Positions 41,501 through 50,812 of a DNA stretch of 55,673 nucleotides are shown one piece after another. Position numbers and translations under genes: made by a program. Below the pieces are notes generated by a model that saw only the letters and a list, made by a program, of their open reading frames with translations, searched no databases and was not told where the DNA came from. The first letter of the stretch is position 1. The number at the start of each line of letters is the position of its first letter. Origin of the DNA: Anaerolineae bacterium. Its GTDB lineage: Bacteria; Chloroflexota; Anaerolineae; Aggregatilineales; UBA2796. Location of the stretch: contig JAHBVJ010000041.1 in the NCBI GenBank assembly GCA_019637615.1, forward strand, positions 1 to 55,673, read 5' to 3'.

Positions 41501-42205
41501 TTGAGTAGTGACTTAACCGCTGCGCAAATCTTAGCAATTATCCCCGCGCGTGGTGGCTCAAAAGGCATTCCGCGCAAAAATGTACGTCCGCTGGCGGGAA
41601 AGCCGCTCATTGCCCATACGATTGAACAAGCACAGCATTCACGCTTGGTGACGCGGGTGGTTGTTTCCACTGATGATCAAGAGATCAAGGATGTTAGCAC
41701 CCGATATGGCGCGGAAGTGATTTTACGTCCTGCCGAGATTAGCGGCGACACGGCTTCCAGCGAATCGGCTCTGACGCATGTGCTTCAAACGTTGAAAGAA
41801 CGGGACGCCTATCAACCCGACCTCGTGGTTTTTCTCCAATGCACATCCCCCATTCGGCAAGATGACGATATTGACCGCGCTATTGAGAAATTGCAGACCA
41901 GCAAGGCTGACTCGGTCTTATCGGTAGTGCCGTTTCACACCTTTATTTGGCGTCAGATCGGGGATGAGGTCATGCCCATCGACTTCGATTATCGCAAGCG
42001 TCCCCGCCGTCAGGATCGACATCCAGAATTCATTGAAAACGGCTGCATTTACGTCTTTAAGCCGTGGGTGCTGGAGCAATTCAATAATCGCCTTGGCGGA
42101 CACATTGCGGTGTATGAAATGAGCCGATTGAGCGTGGATATTGATACGGTGGATGATTTTGATTTGTGCGAAGCTGTCATGCAGCATATTCATAAGGTGA
42201 CATGA
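41501..42205 (+). CDS. neuA: Acylneuraminate (nonulosonic acid) cytidylyltransferase
   Basis: The 234-residue enzyme activates a nine-carbon acidic sugar as its CMP form. It carries the signature LAIIPARGGSKGIPRKN near the start, ISGDTASSESALTHVL and FLQCTSPIRQDDDIDRAI, and ENGCIYVFKPW. The start is TTG with AAGAGG 10 nt upstream; there is no ATG in frame near it. It begins a locus with two NeuB-type synthases and a NeuC-type epimerase. Whether the sugar is N-acetylneuraminic, legionaminic or other is not decidable. Confidence 0.93.
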   Translation: MSSDLTAAQILAIIPARGGSKGIPRKNVRPLAGKPLIAHTIEQAQHSRLVTRVVVSTDDQEIKDVSTRYGAEVILRPAEISGDTASSESALTHVLQTLKERDAYQPDLVVFLQCTSPIRQDDDIDRAIEKLQTSKADSVLSVVPFHTFIWRQIGDEVMPIDFDYRKRPRRQDRHPEFIENGCIYVFKPWVLEQFNNRLGGHIAVYEMSRLSVDIDTVDDFDLCEAVMQHIHKVT

Positions 42206-42226
42206 TGTTGAGGAGCAACCAGCCCA

Positions 42227-44119
42227 ATGGGTAAGACTTTATTCCTGCGTAAGAGTGAGCGGCAAATTGGCGATGGGCAGCCATGTTTTATCATTGCAGA
42301 GGCTGGTGTTAACCATAATGGCAGTCTGAAGATGGCGTTGCAGCTTGTCGATGTCGCTGTGGAAGCCGGTGCGGATGCTGTTAAATTTCAGAAGCGTGAA
42401 TTGAAGGAACTGTATCCCACTGACTTGTTGGAAAACCCCAATCTAGCGGAGTGGAGTTTCCAATATATGCTTCCCATCTTGAAGGAAACCGAACTTTCTT
42501 ACGACGAATTCCGTGAAATTGACGCCTATTGCCGCAAACGGGGTATTCGTTTCATGTGTACGCCGTGGGACGAGCAAAGTTTGGCCTTTCTAGAAGAATT
42601 GAGCATCGAGGTTTATAAGGTTGCCTCTGCCGACTTGATCAATTTCCCTCTGCTGGAGCGAATCGTCGCCACTGGAAAACCGCTCATTCTCTCTACGGGC
42701 ATGGCCTCGTTGGAGGAAATCCAATGTACAGTGGAATTTCTGAATAAGCTAGAGGCTTCCTTTGCGCTGCTCCATTGTGTCAGCACCTATCCAGCGCCGT
42801 TCGAGAACCTGAACCTGCGCTTTATCGAGACGATGAAGCAGTTTGATGTCCCAATCGGCTACAGCAGTCATGAACGCGGAATCGCGATCCCCGTCGCGGC
42901 GGTGGCGCTTGGGGCGTGCATCGTGGAAAAGCACATCACGCTTGACCGTACGCTACCCGGCCCCGACCATCCCGCCAGTTTGGAGCCGTCCGGCATTCAG
43001 AAGTTAGTGCGCGATATTCGGCATCTTGAGCAGGCGATGGGGATGCCAGAGAAGCAGCTCAGTGCGATGGAATTGATCAACCGTCAAACGCTGCGTAAAA
43101 GCCTCGTCGCGAAAACTGATCTGAAGGCGGATACGGTGGTTACACGGGAGATGATCTCCGTGCGTGGGCCGGGTAAGGGACTATCTCCGCAGCGCTTGAA
43201 TGAGTTGCTGGGGTGTACGCTGCATCGAGATGTACGAGCGGGTGATTACTTCTTGGAACAAGATTTGCGCTCGCCGGAAACCGTAACGATCCAAAATGAG
43301 CATTTCCATCATCGGTGGGGTTTGAAAGCGCGCTTTCATGATCTCATCAACATTTTGGAGCATAAGCCTAAACTGGTGGAACTGCATTTCAGCGAGCACG
43401 ATGTTGATCATGCGGTGGAGTTTCCGAGTACGCCATACCCTCAGCAGCTTTTCATCCACGCGCCAGAATTCTATGAGAAGCGGTTGCTTGACTTGTGTTC
43501 CGTCGATGACAACCAGCGCGAACGATCTATTACGCTCCTGCAAAAAACCATCGACAAAGCCGTTGAGCTTCAACCTCATTTTTCGGGTGGCCCGATTAAC
43601 ATTGTAATTCACGTCGGCGGCATGACGATGGATGATACACAGGTTGATCATGGACAAATGCTGAGACGAGCCATAGAATCCTTCCGGCTTTTAGATACTA
43701 AAGGGATGATTCTGCTTCCTGAAAATTTACCACCCCGTCCGTGGTATCTGGGCGGGCAATGGCACCAGCAAACCTTTATGCGCGCCGAGGAAATGCTTGA
43801 GTTTTGCCAAGAACTGGGCGTTGGGATGACGCTTGACTTATCCCATGCGCAACTCTACTGCACAGCCCATAATATTCGTCTTGATGAATATGTTCGGCGC
43901 TGCTTACCGTTAGTGCGGCATATGCACTTTGCCGATGCGAGCGGAATCGATGGAGAAGGCGTCCAGATCGGGGAAGGCGTGATCCACTGGGAAGAAATCA
44001 TCGAGATTATTTCTCAGAAGGATTTTACGTGGGTTCCCGAAATCTGGAGCGGTCATCTCAATAACGCTGAAGGCTTTGTCGAAGCGTTAAATCGACTCGC
44101 TGCGTATCCCAAACTTTGA
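42227..44119 (+). CDS. neuB: NeuB-type nonulosonate synthase with SAF domain fused to a TIM-barrel-like domain
   Basis: Residues 1-285 form a NeuB barrel: FIIAEAGVNHNGSLKMA, AVKFQKRELKELYP, CTPWDEQSLAFLEEL, KVASADLINFPLLE, LSTGMASLEEI, GYSSHERG and EKHITLDRTLPGPDH. A SAF (antifreeze-like) segment follows around 290-350 (RKSLVAKTDLKADTVVTREM, LGCTLHRDVRAGDYF). From about 365 to 630 a second domain resembles xylose-isomerase-like sugar isomerases/endonuclease IV (ELHFSEHDVDH, LFIHAPEFYEK, INIVIHVGGM, GMTLDLSHAQLYC, HMHFADASGIDGEGVQIGEG). It condenses PEP with a 6-carbon N-acyl sugar. The fused domain may supply or process the substrate; this is inference. Confidence 0.9.
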   Translation: MGKTLFLRKSERQIGDGQPCFIIAEAGVNHNGSLKMALQLVDVAVEAGADAVKFQKRELKELYPTDLLENPNLAEWSFQYMLPILKETELSYDEFREIDAYCRKRGIRFMCTPWDEQSLAFLEELSIEVYKVASADLINFPLLERIVATGKPLILSTGMASLEEIQCTVEFLNKLEASFALLHCVSTYPAPFENLNLRFIETMKQFDVPIGYSSHERGIAIPVAAVALGACIVEKHITLDRTLPGPDHPASLEPSGIQKLVRDIRHLEQAMGMPEKQLSAMELINRQTLRKSLVAKTDLKADTVVTREMISVRGPGKGLSPQRLNELLGCTLHRDVRAGDYFLEQDLRSPETVTIQNEHFHHRWGLKARFHDLINILEHKPKLVELHFSEHDVDHAVEFPSTPYPQQLFIHAPEFYEKRLLDLCSVDDNQRERSITLLQKTIDKAVELQPHFSGGPINIVIHVGGMTMDDTQVDHGQMLRRAIESFRLLDTKGMILLPENLPPRPWYLGGQWHQQTFMRAEEMLEFCQELGVGMTLDLSHAQLYCTAHNIRLDEYVRRCLPLVRHMHFADASGIDGEGVQIGEGVIHWEEIIEIISQKDFTWVPEIWSGHLNNAEGFVEALNRLAAYPKL

Positions 44120-44141
44120 ACATGTCCTAGGATTGCAGACT

Positions 44142-45866
44142 ATGCTAGATAACCTGAAACGTTTTGTGCGGCTACCTAATCCGAATGCCTTCCCTAGACC
44201 AATGCGCGATCATCTTGATCGCTACACACGGATGTATTACAAATGGGAAGTTGATCGCGATTTCGCACAAACGGCGAGTCGGCTTGAACCCTTTATCGCT
44301 CACGTAGATGCAACCCCCGACCCCAAGAAAGTAGCCCTGTTCGTCAGTTTCTCAACATGGATCGCTGGCCTAAAGCTGGAACTGCTGCTGGCGAAACGCT
44401 TGCAGTTAGCAGGCTATACTCCGGTTTTCTTAACCTTCTCAGGCGCTAAGATCGCCCACCGCTATTTCAAGCTGTTCGGATTTGACCATGTGGTTGATTG
44501 GGAACCATTTGTCAAAGAAAACCAACCAGCGGATCGGGATTATCAAGCGATAGCCCGCAGTTTGATCTCTGAGCCGCTGCGCATCAGGGATATAAAAGAT
44601 TGCGACTATCGTGGCGTTCCGGTTGGCAAACACGCGTTGTCGCGTGTGTCGCGCGATCTCGTGCAGGGACGCCTCGATCTCAATGAACCTGCGCAGCATA
44701 AGCTGTTTATCGAGGCGTTAGCCGAGGCGATCCTGAATACAGATGTATCGCACATTCTGTTTGACAAGATGCAGCCTAGCGTAACTTTTGTGCGCGAATT
44801 CGGCTATACCCCGTATGCTCAACCATTCGCCGTTGGTCTAACGCGAGGAGTGCCGGGAGTCAATTGGCATCCGGGGCAGCGGGCAGGCTGTTGGGTCTTC
44901 AAACGCCACTACAATTTGGAGCGCCCGAAGGTTCACCTCTCAATTGATGATTCGACATGGCAGCGTTTGCGAGAGTATCCCCTGCTTGAAGAACAGAATG
45001 CTGCGCTGGAAAGCGAGTTTAAGGAACGTTACCGTCCCGATTCCAAGCACGATATTCGGCGCTTACAGGAAGGTAAACGCCTAAAAACGCGCGAAGAAAT
45101 TGTCCAGCAGCTAGGCTTGGACGGGAACAAAAAGACGGCCGTCATCTTTTCTCACCTGACATGGGATGCTACCTTTTTCTTTGGTACTGACCTCTATGAG
45201 GATTTCGAGGACTGGTTGGTGGAGACCGTCCGCGTGGCTGCCGAAAATACCGAGGTGAACTGGATCGTCAAGCTCCATCCGGCAAATGTCCTCAAGCTTC
45301 AGCAAAAGGGCGACATCAGCCGCCCCAGTGAGTTGATCGCGCTGCAAAAGCTAGGCGAACTGCCGCCGCACATCAAGATTCTTGGGTTTGATACCGACAT
45401 TAACACATGGTCATTGTACTCAGCGATTGACTATGGTCTGACGGTGCGAGGAACGATAGGCTTTGAATTACCCTGCTTTGGCATTCCTGTCTTGACCGCC
45501 GGAACAGGGGCTTATTCCGGGTTCGGGTTTACTATCGATTCGAAAACGAAAGAAGAATATGTAGCGCGCCTTCGCCACATCCAAGACATACCTAAACCGA
45601 CGCCTGCGGAAATCGAACTAGCACGAAAGCACGCCTATTATGTGCTGTTGCAACGGCAGGCTTCGCTTGAGGATGTGGCACACGTTACGCATTTGTCAAC
45701 CGAACAAGCACGTCATCCGCTGCAAACCAATATGGAGATGAAACTGAGTAGTATCGCGGATTTGCAGAATTCTCCTACGCTCGACGCGTTTGTCAAGTGG
45801 ATAGAGAATGTCGAAGATCCTGATTTCCTAACCGAGAGTAAGAATGCTATACCGATAACGGTTTAG
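44142..45866 (+). CDS. Capsule-polysaccharide-type GT-B protein
   Basis: The 574-residue cytoplasmic protein resembles capsule biosynthesis enzymes of the KpsS/LipB/CDP-glycerol-transferase superfamily: VNWIVKLHPANVLKLQQ, HIKILGFDTDINTWSLYSAIDYGLTVRGTIGFELPCFGIPVLTAGTG, which form the second Rossmann domain and nucleotide-binding site. The first domain has LFVSFSTWIAGLKLELLLAKRLQLAGY. The ATG at 44142 is chosen because AGGA is well spaced; a TTG 9 nt earlier touches that site. It lies 22 nt after the NeuB fusion gene. Confidence 0.8.
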   Translation: MLDNLKRFVRLPNPNAFPRPMRDHLDRYTRMYYKWEVDRDFAQTASRLEPFIAHVDATPDPKKVALFVSFSTWIAGLKLELLLAKRLQLAGYTPVFLTFSGAKIAHRYFKLFGFDHVVDWEPFVKENQPADRDYQAIARSLISEPLRIRDIKDCDYRGVPVGKHALSRVSRDLVQGRLDLNEPAQHKLFIEALAEAILNTDVSHILFDKMQPSVTFVREFGYTPYAQPFAVGLTRGVPGVNWHPGQRAGCWVFKRHYNLERPKVHLSIDDSTWQRLREYPLLEEQNAALESEFKERYRPDSKHDIRRLQEGKRLKTREEIVQQLGLDGNKKTAVIFSHLTWDATFFFGTDLYEDFEDWLVETVRVAAENTEVNWIVKLHPANVLKLQQKGDISRPSELIALQKLGELPPHIKILGFDTDINTWSLYSAIDYGLTVRGTIGFELPCFGIPVLTAGTGAYSGFGFTIDSKTKEEYVARLRHIQDIPKPTPAEIELARKHAYYVLLQRQASLEDVAHVTHLSTEQARHPLQTNMEMKLSSIADLQNSPTLDAFVKWIENVEDPDFLTESKNAIPITV

Positions 45867-45969
45867 ATATTCCATATACGTTGAGCGTGTGACCGTAAGA
45901 ACTAATACTTTCGCTCTGGATTGGTTAGGAGCTTGTCTAGAAATCGCAGAAGACTGAATAGCTTCCGTA

Positions 45970-45996
45970 TTGGGTAGTCGTCGAGAGCCTACCCAA
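45970..45996. other. Hairpin in the gap before the epimerase gene
   Basis: TTGGGTAG and CTACCCAA, 8 bp with an 11-nt loop, in a 177-nt gap; no T-run follows. The gap may separate two transcripts of the neu locus. Confidence 0.4.
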
Positions 45997-46043
45997 ACAA
46001 CTTTGCTCTTGACCGAATGCAAAAGGCATGAAAGACATAGACT

Positions 46044-47078
46044 ATGCAAACCGTAGTAGTCACTGGCAGCAGTGGATTGATTGGTTCGGAGGCAGTCTCT
46101 TTTTTTGATGCGCGTGGTTGGAACGTGCATGGGATCGACAACAACATGCGCCGATCCTTTTTCGGCCCCGATGGTGATACCACATGGAATCTTGATCGTT
46201 TACGCAATTCGACCAAGCACTTTGAGCACCATAACGTCGATATTCGGGATCGGGCGGCGATTCTGGATGTGATCAAGACCGTGAAGCCGGACATGATCAT
46301 CCACTGCGCTGCGCAACCTTCGCATGACCTCGCGAGTTCACGACCATTTGATGATTTCGAGACGAATGCCGTCGGCACGCTGAACCTGCTAGAAGCTGCC
46401 CGTCAGGTGTGCCCGGAAGCGCCGTTCCAGTTCATGAGTACCAACAAGGTCTATGGCACGGTTCCGAACGAGTTTGAATTAGCAGAGCTTGACACTCGTT
46501 ACGATTACGCCAAACCCGAAGATCAAAAGGGCATTGACGAAACTTGCCGGATCGATTCGACACTCCACAGCCTGTTCGGTGCCTCCAAAGTCTCGGCGGA
46601 TGTGCTCGTGCAAGAGTACGGACGCTATTTCGATATGCCTACTGTTTGTTATCGGGGTGGCTGCCTAACCGGGCCGAACCATTCCGGCGCAGAATTACAC
46701 GGCTTCCTTGCCTATCTTGCGCGCTGCTTCCGCGAAGACAGAACGTACAAAATCTTTGGCTATAAAGGGAAGCAAGTACGGGATAACATCCATTCTTTCG
46801 ACGTTTGTATGGCGTTTCAATGCTTCTTTGAAAATCCGCGTAAAGCTGCCGTGTATAACCTTGGTGGCGGGCGCGCCAACAGCGTGTCTATCTTAGAGGC
46901 GATTGCCTGTTTCGAAGGCTTGTTTGGCAAAAAGTTACAAACACAATACGTCGAGCAGAATCGGATCGGCGATCACATTTGCTACATCAGCGATCTAACC
47001 CGACTCAAAACGGACTATCCGAATTGGGAACTTACCAAATCACTGGATGACATCCTGCGGGCGTTAGCCAGAACCTAA
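46044..47078 (+). CDS. NAD-dependent nucleotide-sugar epimerase (CDP-paratose 2-epimerase-like)
   Basis: An extended SDR of 344 residues. The Rossmann start is VVTGSSGLIGSEAV; IIHCAAQPSHDLA, FMSTNKVYGTVPNEF, HSLFGASKVSADVLVQEYGRYF and CYRGGCLTGPNHSGAELHGFLAYLARCF resemble CDP-tyvelose/paratose 2-epimerases and related surface-sugar enzymes. The usual Y-x-x-x-K catalytic pair reads F-G-A-S-K, so the Tyr is a Phe. It probably provides a branch sugar for the glycan. Confidence 0.85.
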   Translation: MQTVVVTGSSGLIGSEAVSFFDARGWNVHGIDNNMRRSFFGPDGDTTWNLDRLRNSTKHFEHHNVDIRDRAAILDVIKTVKPDMIIHCAAQPSHDLASSRPFDDFETNAVGTLNLLEAARQVCPEAPFQFMSTNKVYGTVPNEFELAELDTRYDYAKPEDQKGIDETCRIDSTLHSLFGASKVSADVLVQEYGRYFDMPTVCYRGGCLTGPNHSGAELHGFLAYLARCFREDRTYKIFGYKGKQVRDNIHSFDVCMAFQCFFENPRKAAVYNLGGGRANSVSILEAIACFEGLFGKKLQTQYVEQNRIGDHICYISDLTRLKTDYPNWELTKSLDDILRALART

Positions 47079-47093
47079 GGCGAGACTTCAGCA

Positions 47094-48410
47094 ATGAAAC
47101 TTGGAATTATCATCGCTCAACCCCTTAGCCCGCATACCAATGGCAGCCAAGCCTCCTGTTGGGCTATTTTGCAGCATTTGATCCAACAGGGGCATGAAGT
47201 TACAGTCTGTTCCATCCTCGATCAGAAAGGGGCAGAACAGGCTTCAAAAACGGTGCCTCTGCTAGATGCTGTCGGCGCACGGTTTGAACCGCTGGTTTAT
47301 AAGACGGCTGATGTAAGCCAAGAAATCGCTGCACTCACCACGAGTTTCAGCGGCAAGGCGCGTTACTTGCTAGGATTGGCAAAGACGGATATCTACATCC
47401 ACTGGTTAAGACTACATGCTGCACTAGAGACTCATTTGCGGCGACTCGCGCTGGATGCGGTGCTGATTTACGATTTTCCATCGTTGGCGGCGGCCTATGG
47501 CGTCCATGTCGTGCCAAAATTGGCGGTTGCTGTCGATCTCTGGCATCTGGACATTTTGTCTCGCAGTGAAGTGAGGGTCAAGCAATCGCTTTCGCTGCAA
47601 AAACTGAAAGAGCTTGTCCAAATCAGACAACTTGCCAATCTTCATCGCAACGTGATGATTCAAGTGCTGCGAGATTGTGAGGCACAAATCGATTTTGCGG
47701 CGCATCACGCTGAATGGCTCCGGCAACATGGCGTCCCTAGCCTCGAATATCTTCAGACGCCGATTGAAGACCCTATCAAGGCGACGGCGGCATCGCTCGA
47801 TCTCAATCCCAGACAAAACCCCAAGCCCCGGTTGCTGATGATTGGTAATTTGACAGGTGTGGCTACACGGCTTGGCTTCCAATTGCTCGGTGATTCTATA
47901 TTGCCCGAACTTGAAAGAGCGCTTGGCGAGGATGCATTTGAAATCCGGGTAGTCGGTGAAGGGACGCTTCCTGCTCACATTCGTCGTAAGCTGGAACGTC
48001 CGGCCATGAAGTGGGTGGGGCGCGTTGATCCTCCCGACGCCGAATTTTTAGGAGCAGATATTGTATTGGTGACCACACCAGTAGAAATCGGGATGCGTGT
48101 CCGCATTGCCGTGGCGTTTGCTTATGGTTGCTGTGTCGTCGCGCATGTTGCTAATGCGGCGGGCATCCCTGAGATGAAACACGATCACAATGCGCTAATC
48201 GGTCACAATGGTCAAGAACTTGCGGCACAGATCGTGCGAGCGCTGAAAGACCTATCCCTGCAAAGTACACTGCGGCACAACGCGCGATCAACCTTCGAGG
48301 ACTACTTCAAAAGTGATGTTGCCGCGATTCCAATTGCGAATCGTTTAGTTGAGTTGGTTCGCAACAACACGCCTGTTCAAAAATCGCCTAGTGATTTGCC
48401 CAACGCCTAA
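47094..48410 (+). CDS. Glycosyltransferase, GT-B (family 4-like)
   Basis: The 438-residue product opens LGIIIAQPLSPHTNGSQAS and later has RLLMIGNLTG, ALGEDAFEIRVVGEG, MKWVGRVDPPDAEFLGADIVLVTTPVEIGMRVRIAVAFAYGC, the nucleotide-sugar site of GT-B enzymes (E-x-x-x-R-x-R-I-A-V-A). A membrane signal is absent. It starts 15 nt after the epimerase gene, so they are co-transcribed. Sugar donor unknown. Confidence 0.85.
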   Translation: MKLGIIIAQPLSPHTNGSQASCWAILQHLIQQGHEVTVCSILDQKGAEQASKTVPLLDAVGARFEPLVYKTADVSQEIAALTTSFSGKARYLLGLAKTDIYIHWLRLHAALETHLRRLALDAVLIYDFPSLAAAYGVHVVPKLAVAVDLWHLDILSRSEVRVKQSLSLQKLKELVQIRQLANLHRNVMIQVLRDCEAQIDFAAHHAEWLRQHGVPSLEYLQTPIEDPIKATAASLDLNPRQNPKPRLLMIGNLTGVATRLGFQLLGDSILPELERALGEDAFEIRVVGEGTLPAHIRRKLERPAMKWVGRVDPPDAEFLGADIVLVTTPVEIGMRVRIAVAFAYGCCVVAHVANAAGIPEMKHDHNALIGHNGQELAAQIVRALKDLSLQSTLRHNARSTFEDYFKSDVAAIPIANRLVELVRNNTPVQKSPSDLPNA

Positions 48411-48468
48411 TTGGGGTCTCGCAGTGGTCTACTAAGCAGTTTCTATTTACTGAAAAGAGTCGGAACTC

Positions 48469-49557
48469 ATGCAAAGTCGGATCAAGAACCTAGTTCTACG
48501 TTGGAAAGGAACCCGCTCTCCCAAACCACCTCCTGAAAAATTGCTTTCTCCACGCCCGGATGGGACGCCGTGGAAAGTTGCCGTCATTGGTGCGGGTAAC
48601 ATGGGGCGAGTTCAGTGTGAGATTCTATCTCGCATCGACTCTGTGAAGCTCATCGCCATCGCGGATCGAAGTGCAGAATCGTTGAGCAAGCTGCCGGAAG
48701 CATTACAACAGCCACACGTTAAGCATTATGCCGAGTGCCAAGACCTGTTGACCAATGAACAGCCCGATCTCGTGTCTGTGGCGACCAACACCGCTTCGCA
48801 CCTCGCGCTTGGTAAGCTGATTGCCGAAGCGGGCATTCCACGCTTGATCATCGAAAAGCCGATTGGAAACAATATCACCCAAGCGATTGCGTTAAATGAT
48901 CTCTGTCAGTCGAAAGGGTGCCAGCTGGTCGTTAACCAGAGCCGACGCTGGTCACCGGATTATGCATCTATCAAACAGTACCTCTCTTATGGGCTGCTCG
49001 GTGAACTGCGCCACATTTCGGCTATTTTAGGCGAAGGTGGGGTAGCGATGATCGGTGTCCACTTTCTGGATTTGATGCGCTATTTAATGGGACAGGACGT
49101 TGCCCGTGTGACTGGCTATCTAGAAAAACAAACCGCCTCCAACAAGTGGGGCGCGGAGTTTTATGATCCGGGTGGGTATGGAATTATCGAGTTCAAAAAT
49201 GGGGGCAGAGGATTCATCGAATTATCTACTGATCTTGTCAAACGCGAGCGCTTTCTCGTGCTGCGTTGCGAGAATGGACGCATCGAGATTGATGAACGGG
49301 CGCGGCGTTGGACAGCGGTTATGCCAAACTCACGACGGGTCGATTTTCAATTCAGGCAAGCCGTTACGCCCGAAGCTCTGTTTCGCAAAATGATCATCGA
49401 AACGCTCAAGGGGGAGCCATCAAAATGTGATGGACAGCAAGGCATCGCGGCGCTGGAAATGGTCATGGCGATGCATGTTTCAAGTCAGCGAGGACATATC
49501 CCGATTGATCTGCCGCTAACCCCCGAAGATGCAGAATTGAGGGTTAATTTCCCGTGA
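48469..49557 (+). CDS. Gfo/Idh/MocA-family oxidoreductase, first copy
   Basis: The 362-residue NAD(P)-dependent sugar dehydrogenase has a basic N-terminal extension (about 38 residues), the Rossmann motif VAVIGAGNMGRVQCE, and the family's EKPIGNN (Lys of the active site, near 131-137), VVNQSRRWSPDYASI, GVHFLDLMRYLMG. It probably oxidises C3 or C4 of a nucleotide sugar. The stop overlaps the start of the second copy by 4 nt (GTGA), so they are translated together. Confidence 0.9.
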   Translation: MQSRIKNLVLRWKGTRSPKPPPEKLLSPRPDGTPWKVAVIGAGNMGRVQCEILSRIDSVKLIAIADRSAESLSKLPEALQQPHVKHYAECQDLLTNEQPDLVSVATNTASHLALGKLIAEAGIPRLIIEKPIGNNITQAIALNDLCQSKGCQLVVNQSRRWSPDYASIKQYLSYGLLGELRHISAILGEGGVAMIGVHFLDLMRYLMGQDVARVTGYLEKQTASNKWGAEFYDPGGYGIIEFKNGGRGFIELSTDLVKRERFLVLRCENGRIEIDERARRWTAVMPNSRRVDFQFRQAVTPEALFRKMIIETLKGEPSKCDGQQGIAALEMVMAMHVSSQRGHIPIDLPLTPEDAELRVNFP

Positions 49558-50639
49558 CACTTGCACGCAGAATCGTACGGTCGGGCGTTCGTCGGTTCAG
49601 AACCCTGACTGGTCTGAAAGAGAAACCGAAGAAACGTATTCTCTCGGAACGCAAATATCTTGCACCTGAGCCACAAGGGACACCTATCCGGGTGGCGGTG
49701 CTGGGGGCTGGACGCGTTTCTGACTTCCATTTGAGCGTGCTCAATGCATTTGAGGCCGTCAAGATCGTTGGTCTAGCCAATCGTGGCAACAGCGATATTA
49801 CAGCGATGGGAGAAAGCTATCACGTTGAAAAAGTGTTTTCCAACTGGCGAAAAATGATTGAAGACACGGCTCCAGATGCCGTACTCATCTTGGTCAGCCA
49901 CTTCGAAACTGTCCCCGTGACCGCCGCTGTTCTGGAAATGGGAATTCCGTGTTTAATTGAAAAGCCAGCAGGCTTTAGTTCACGGCAAACTAGCTATCTA
50001 GCTGACCTAGCCGCCAAACATAGCTGCCTGAATATGGTGGCGGTTAACCGACGTTACTATTCGGTCGTAGATTATGCGCTGGATGCGATCTACCAAAACG
50101 GGCCGCTGGTTGGTGCGTTAGTCGAGGCTCACGAGCCAATCGCGAAAATGCGCAAAAATTCTCGGCATAGTCAAGCCCTGCTTGATCGCTGGTTGGTTGC
50201 CAATTCTATTCATCCGATAGACTTGCTGCGATGTGTTGGTGGAGATGTGTCCAACATACATGTCCTCCGACAAGCGTGGTCGGGGATGCCGGATAGTTTT
50301 TCCGCGTCGATGCAGTTGCAGCACAATGCGCTGGGGACATATGTGGCGCACTGGTCGTCAGTTCAGGGTTGGTCGCTGCAACTATATGGTAATGACATCA
50401 AAGTTATCCTGAACCCATTGGAAGAAGGCGAAATCATCTATTCCGATGGAAGACGCAGTTTAGTGCCCGTCGATGAGGTCGATCTGAAGTTCAAACCCGG
50501 CATATACGCGCAAAACGCTGCATTCTTACACGCCGTTTCGACGGGCGAGGCGCTCCTTCCGCCGTGCTCGGATTTGGCGGATCACGTTAAGACGTTGCAG
50601 CTTATTGAAGACATTGCAGGAACAATCCATGAAGATTGA
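49554..50639 (+). CDS. Gfo/Idh/MocA-family oxidoreductase, second copy
   Basis: The 361-residue paralogue has the same basic N-terminal extension (TLARRIVRSGVRRFRTLTGL), VAVLGAGRVSDFHLSVL, CLIEKPAGFSS, VAVNRRYYSVVDYAL and HPIDLLRCVGGDV. It starts at GTG within the first copy's stop. The final segment LADHVKTLQLIEDIAGTIHED is also found, decayed, at 52119-52259. Paired Gfo/Idh enzymes in glycan loci often act on one sugar in sequence or as alternatives. Confidence 0.9.
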   Translation: MTLARRIVRSGVRRFRTLTGLKEKPKKRILSERKYLAPEPQGTPIRVAVLGAGRVSDFHLSVLNAFEAVKIVGLANRGNSDITAMGESYHVEKVFSNWRKMIEDTAPDAVLILVSHFETVPVTAAVLEMGIPCLIEKPAGFSSRQTSYLADLAAKHSCLNMVAVNRRYYSVVDYALDAIYQNGPLVGALVEAHEPIAKMRKNSRHSQALLDRWLVANSIHPIDLLRCVGGDVSNIHVLRQAWSGMPDSFSASMQLQHNALGTYVAHWSSVQGWSLQLYGNDIKVILNPLEEGEIIYSDGRRSLVPVDEVDLKFKPGIYAQNAAFLHAVSTGEALLPPCSDLADHVKTLQLIEDIAGTIHED

Positions 50640-50812
50640 GTACCCTACCTATTGATCGCCCAGTTTGCGTCATGAAAGATGGTGAGCACAGCTAGGTACA
50701 CTAATCCTGACAACCTTACGATGATGCGCAGCGAAATCCAGTCAATATCGATTATGCGGTTGATCGATCTCTGGCTGATTACAGATTTATCATTTGGAGA
50801 CAGCGGCAGACG

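Noticed and set aside
50640..50812. Another dehydrogenase remnant in the gap before the last glycosyltransferase
   Set aside because: The frames were read and did not match the Gfo/Idh ends or any neighbour.
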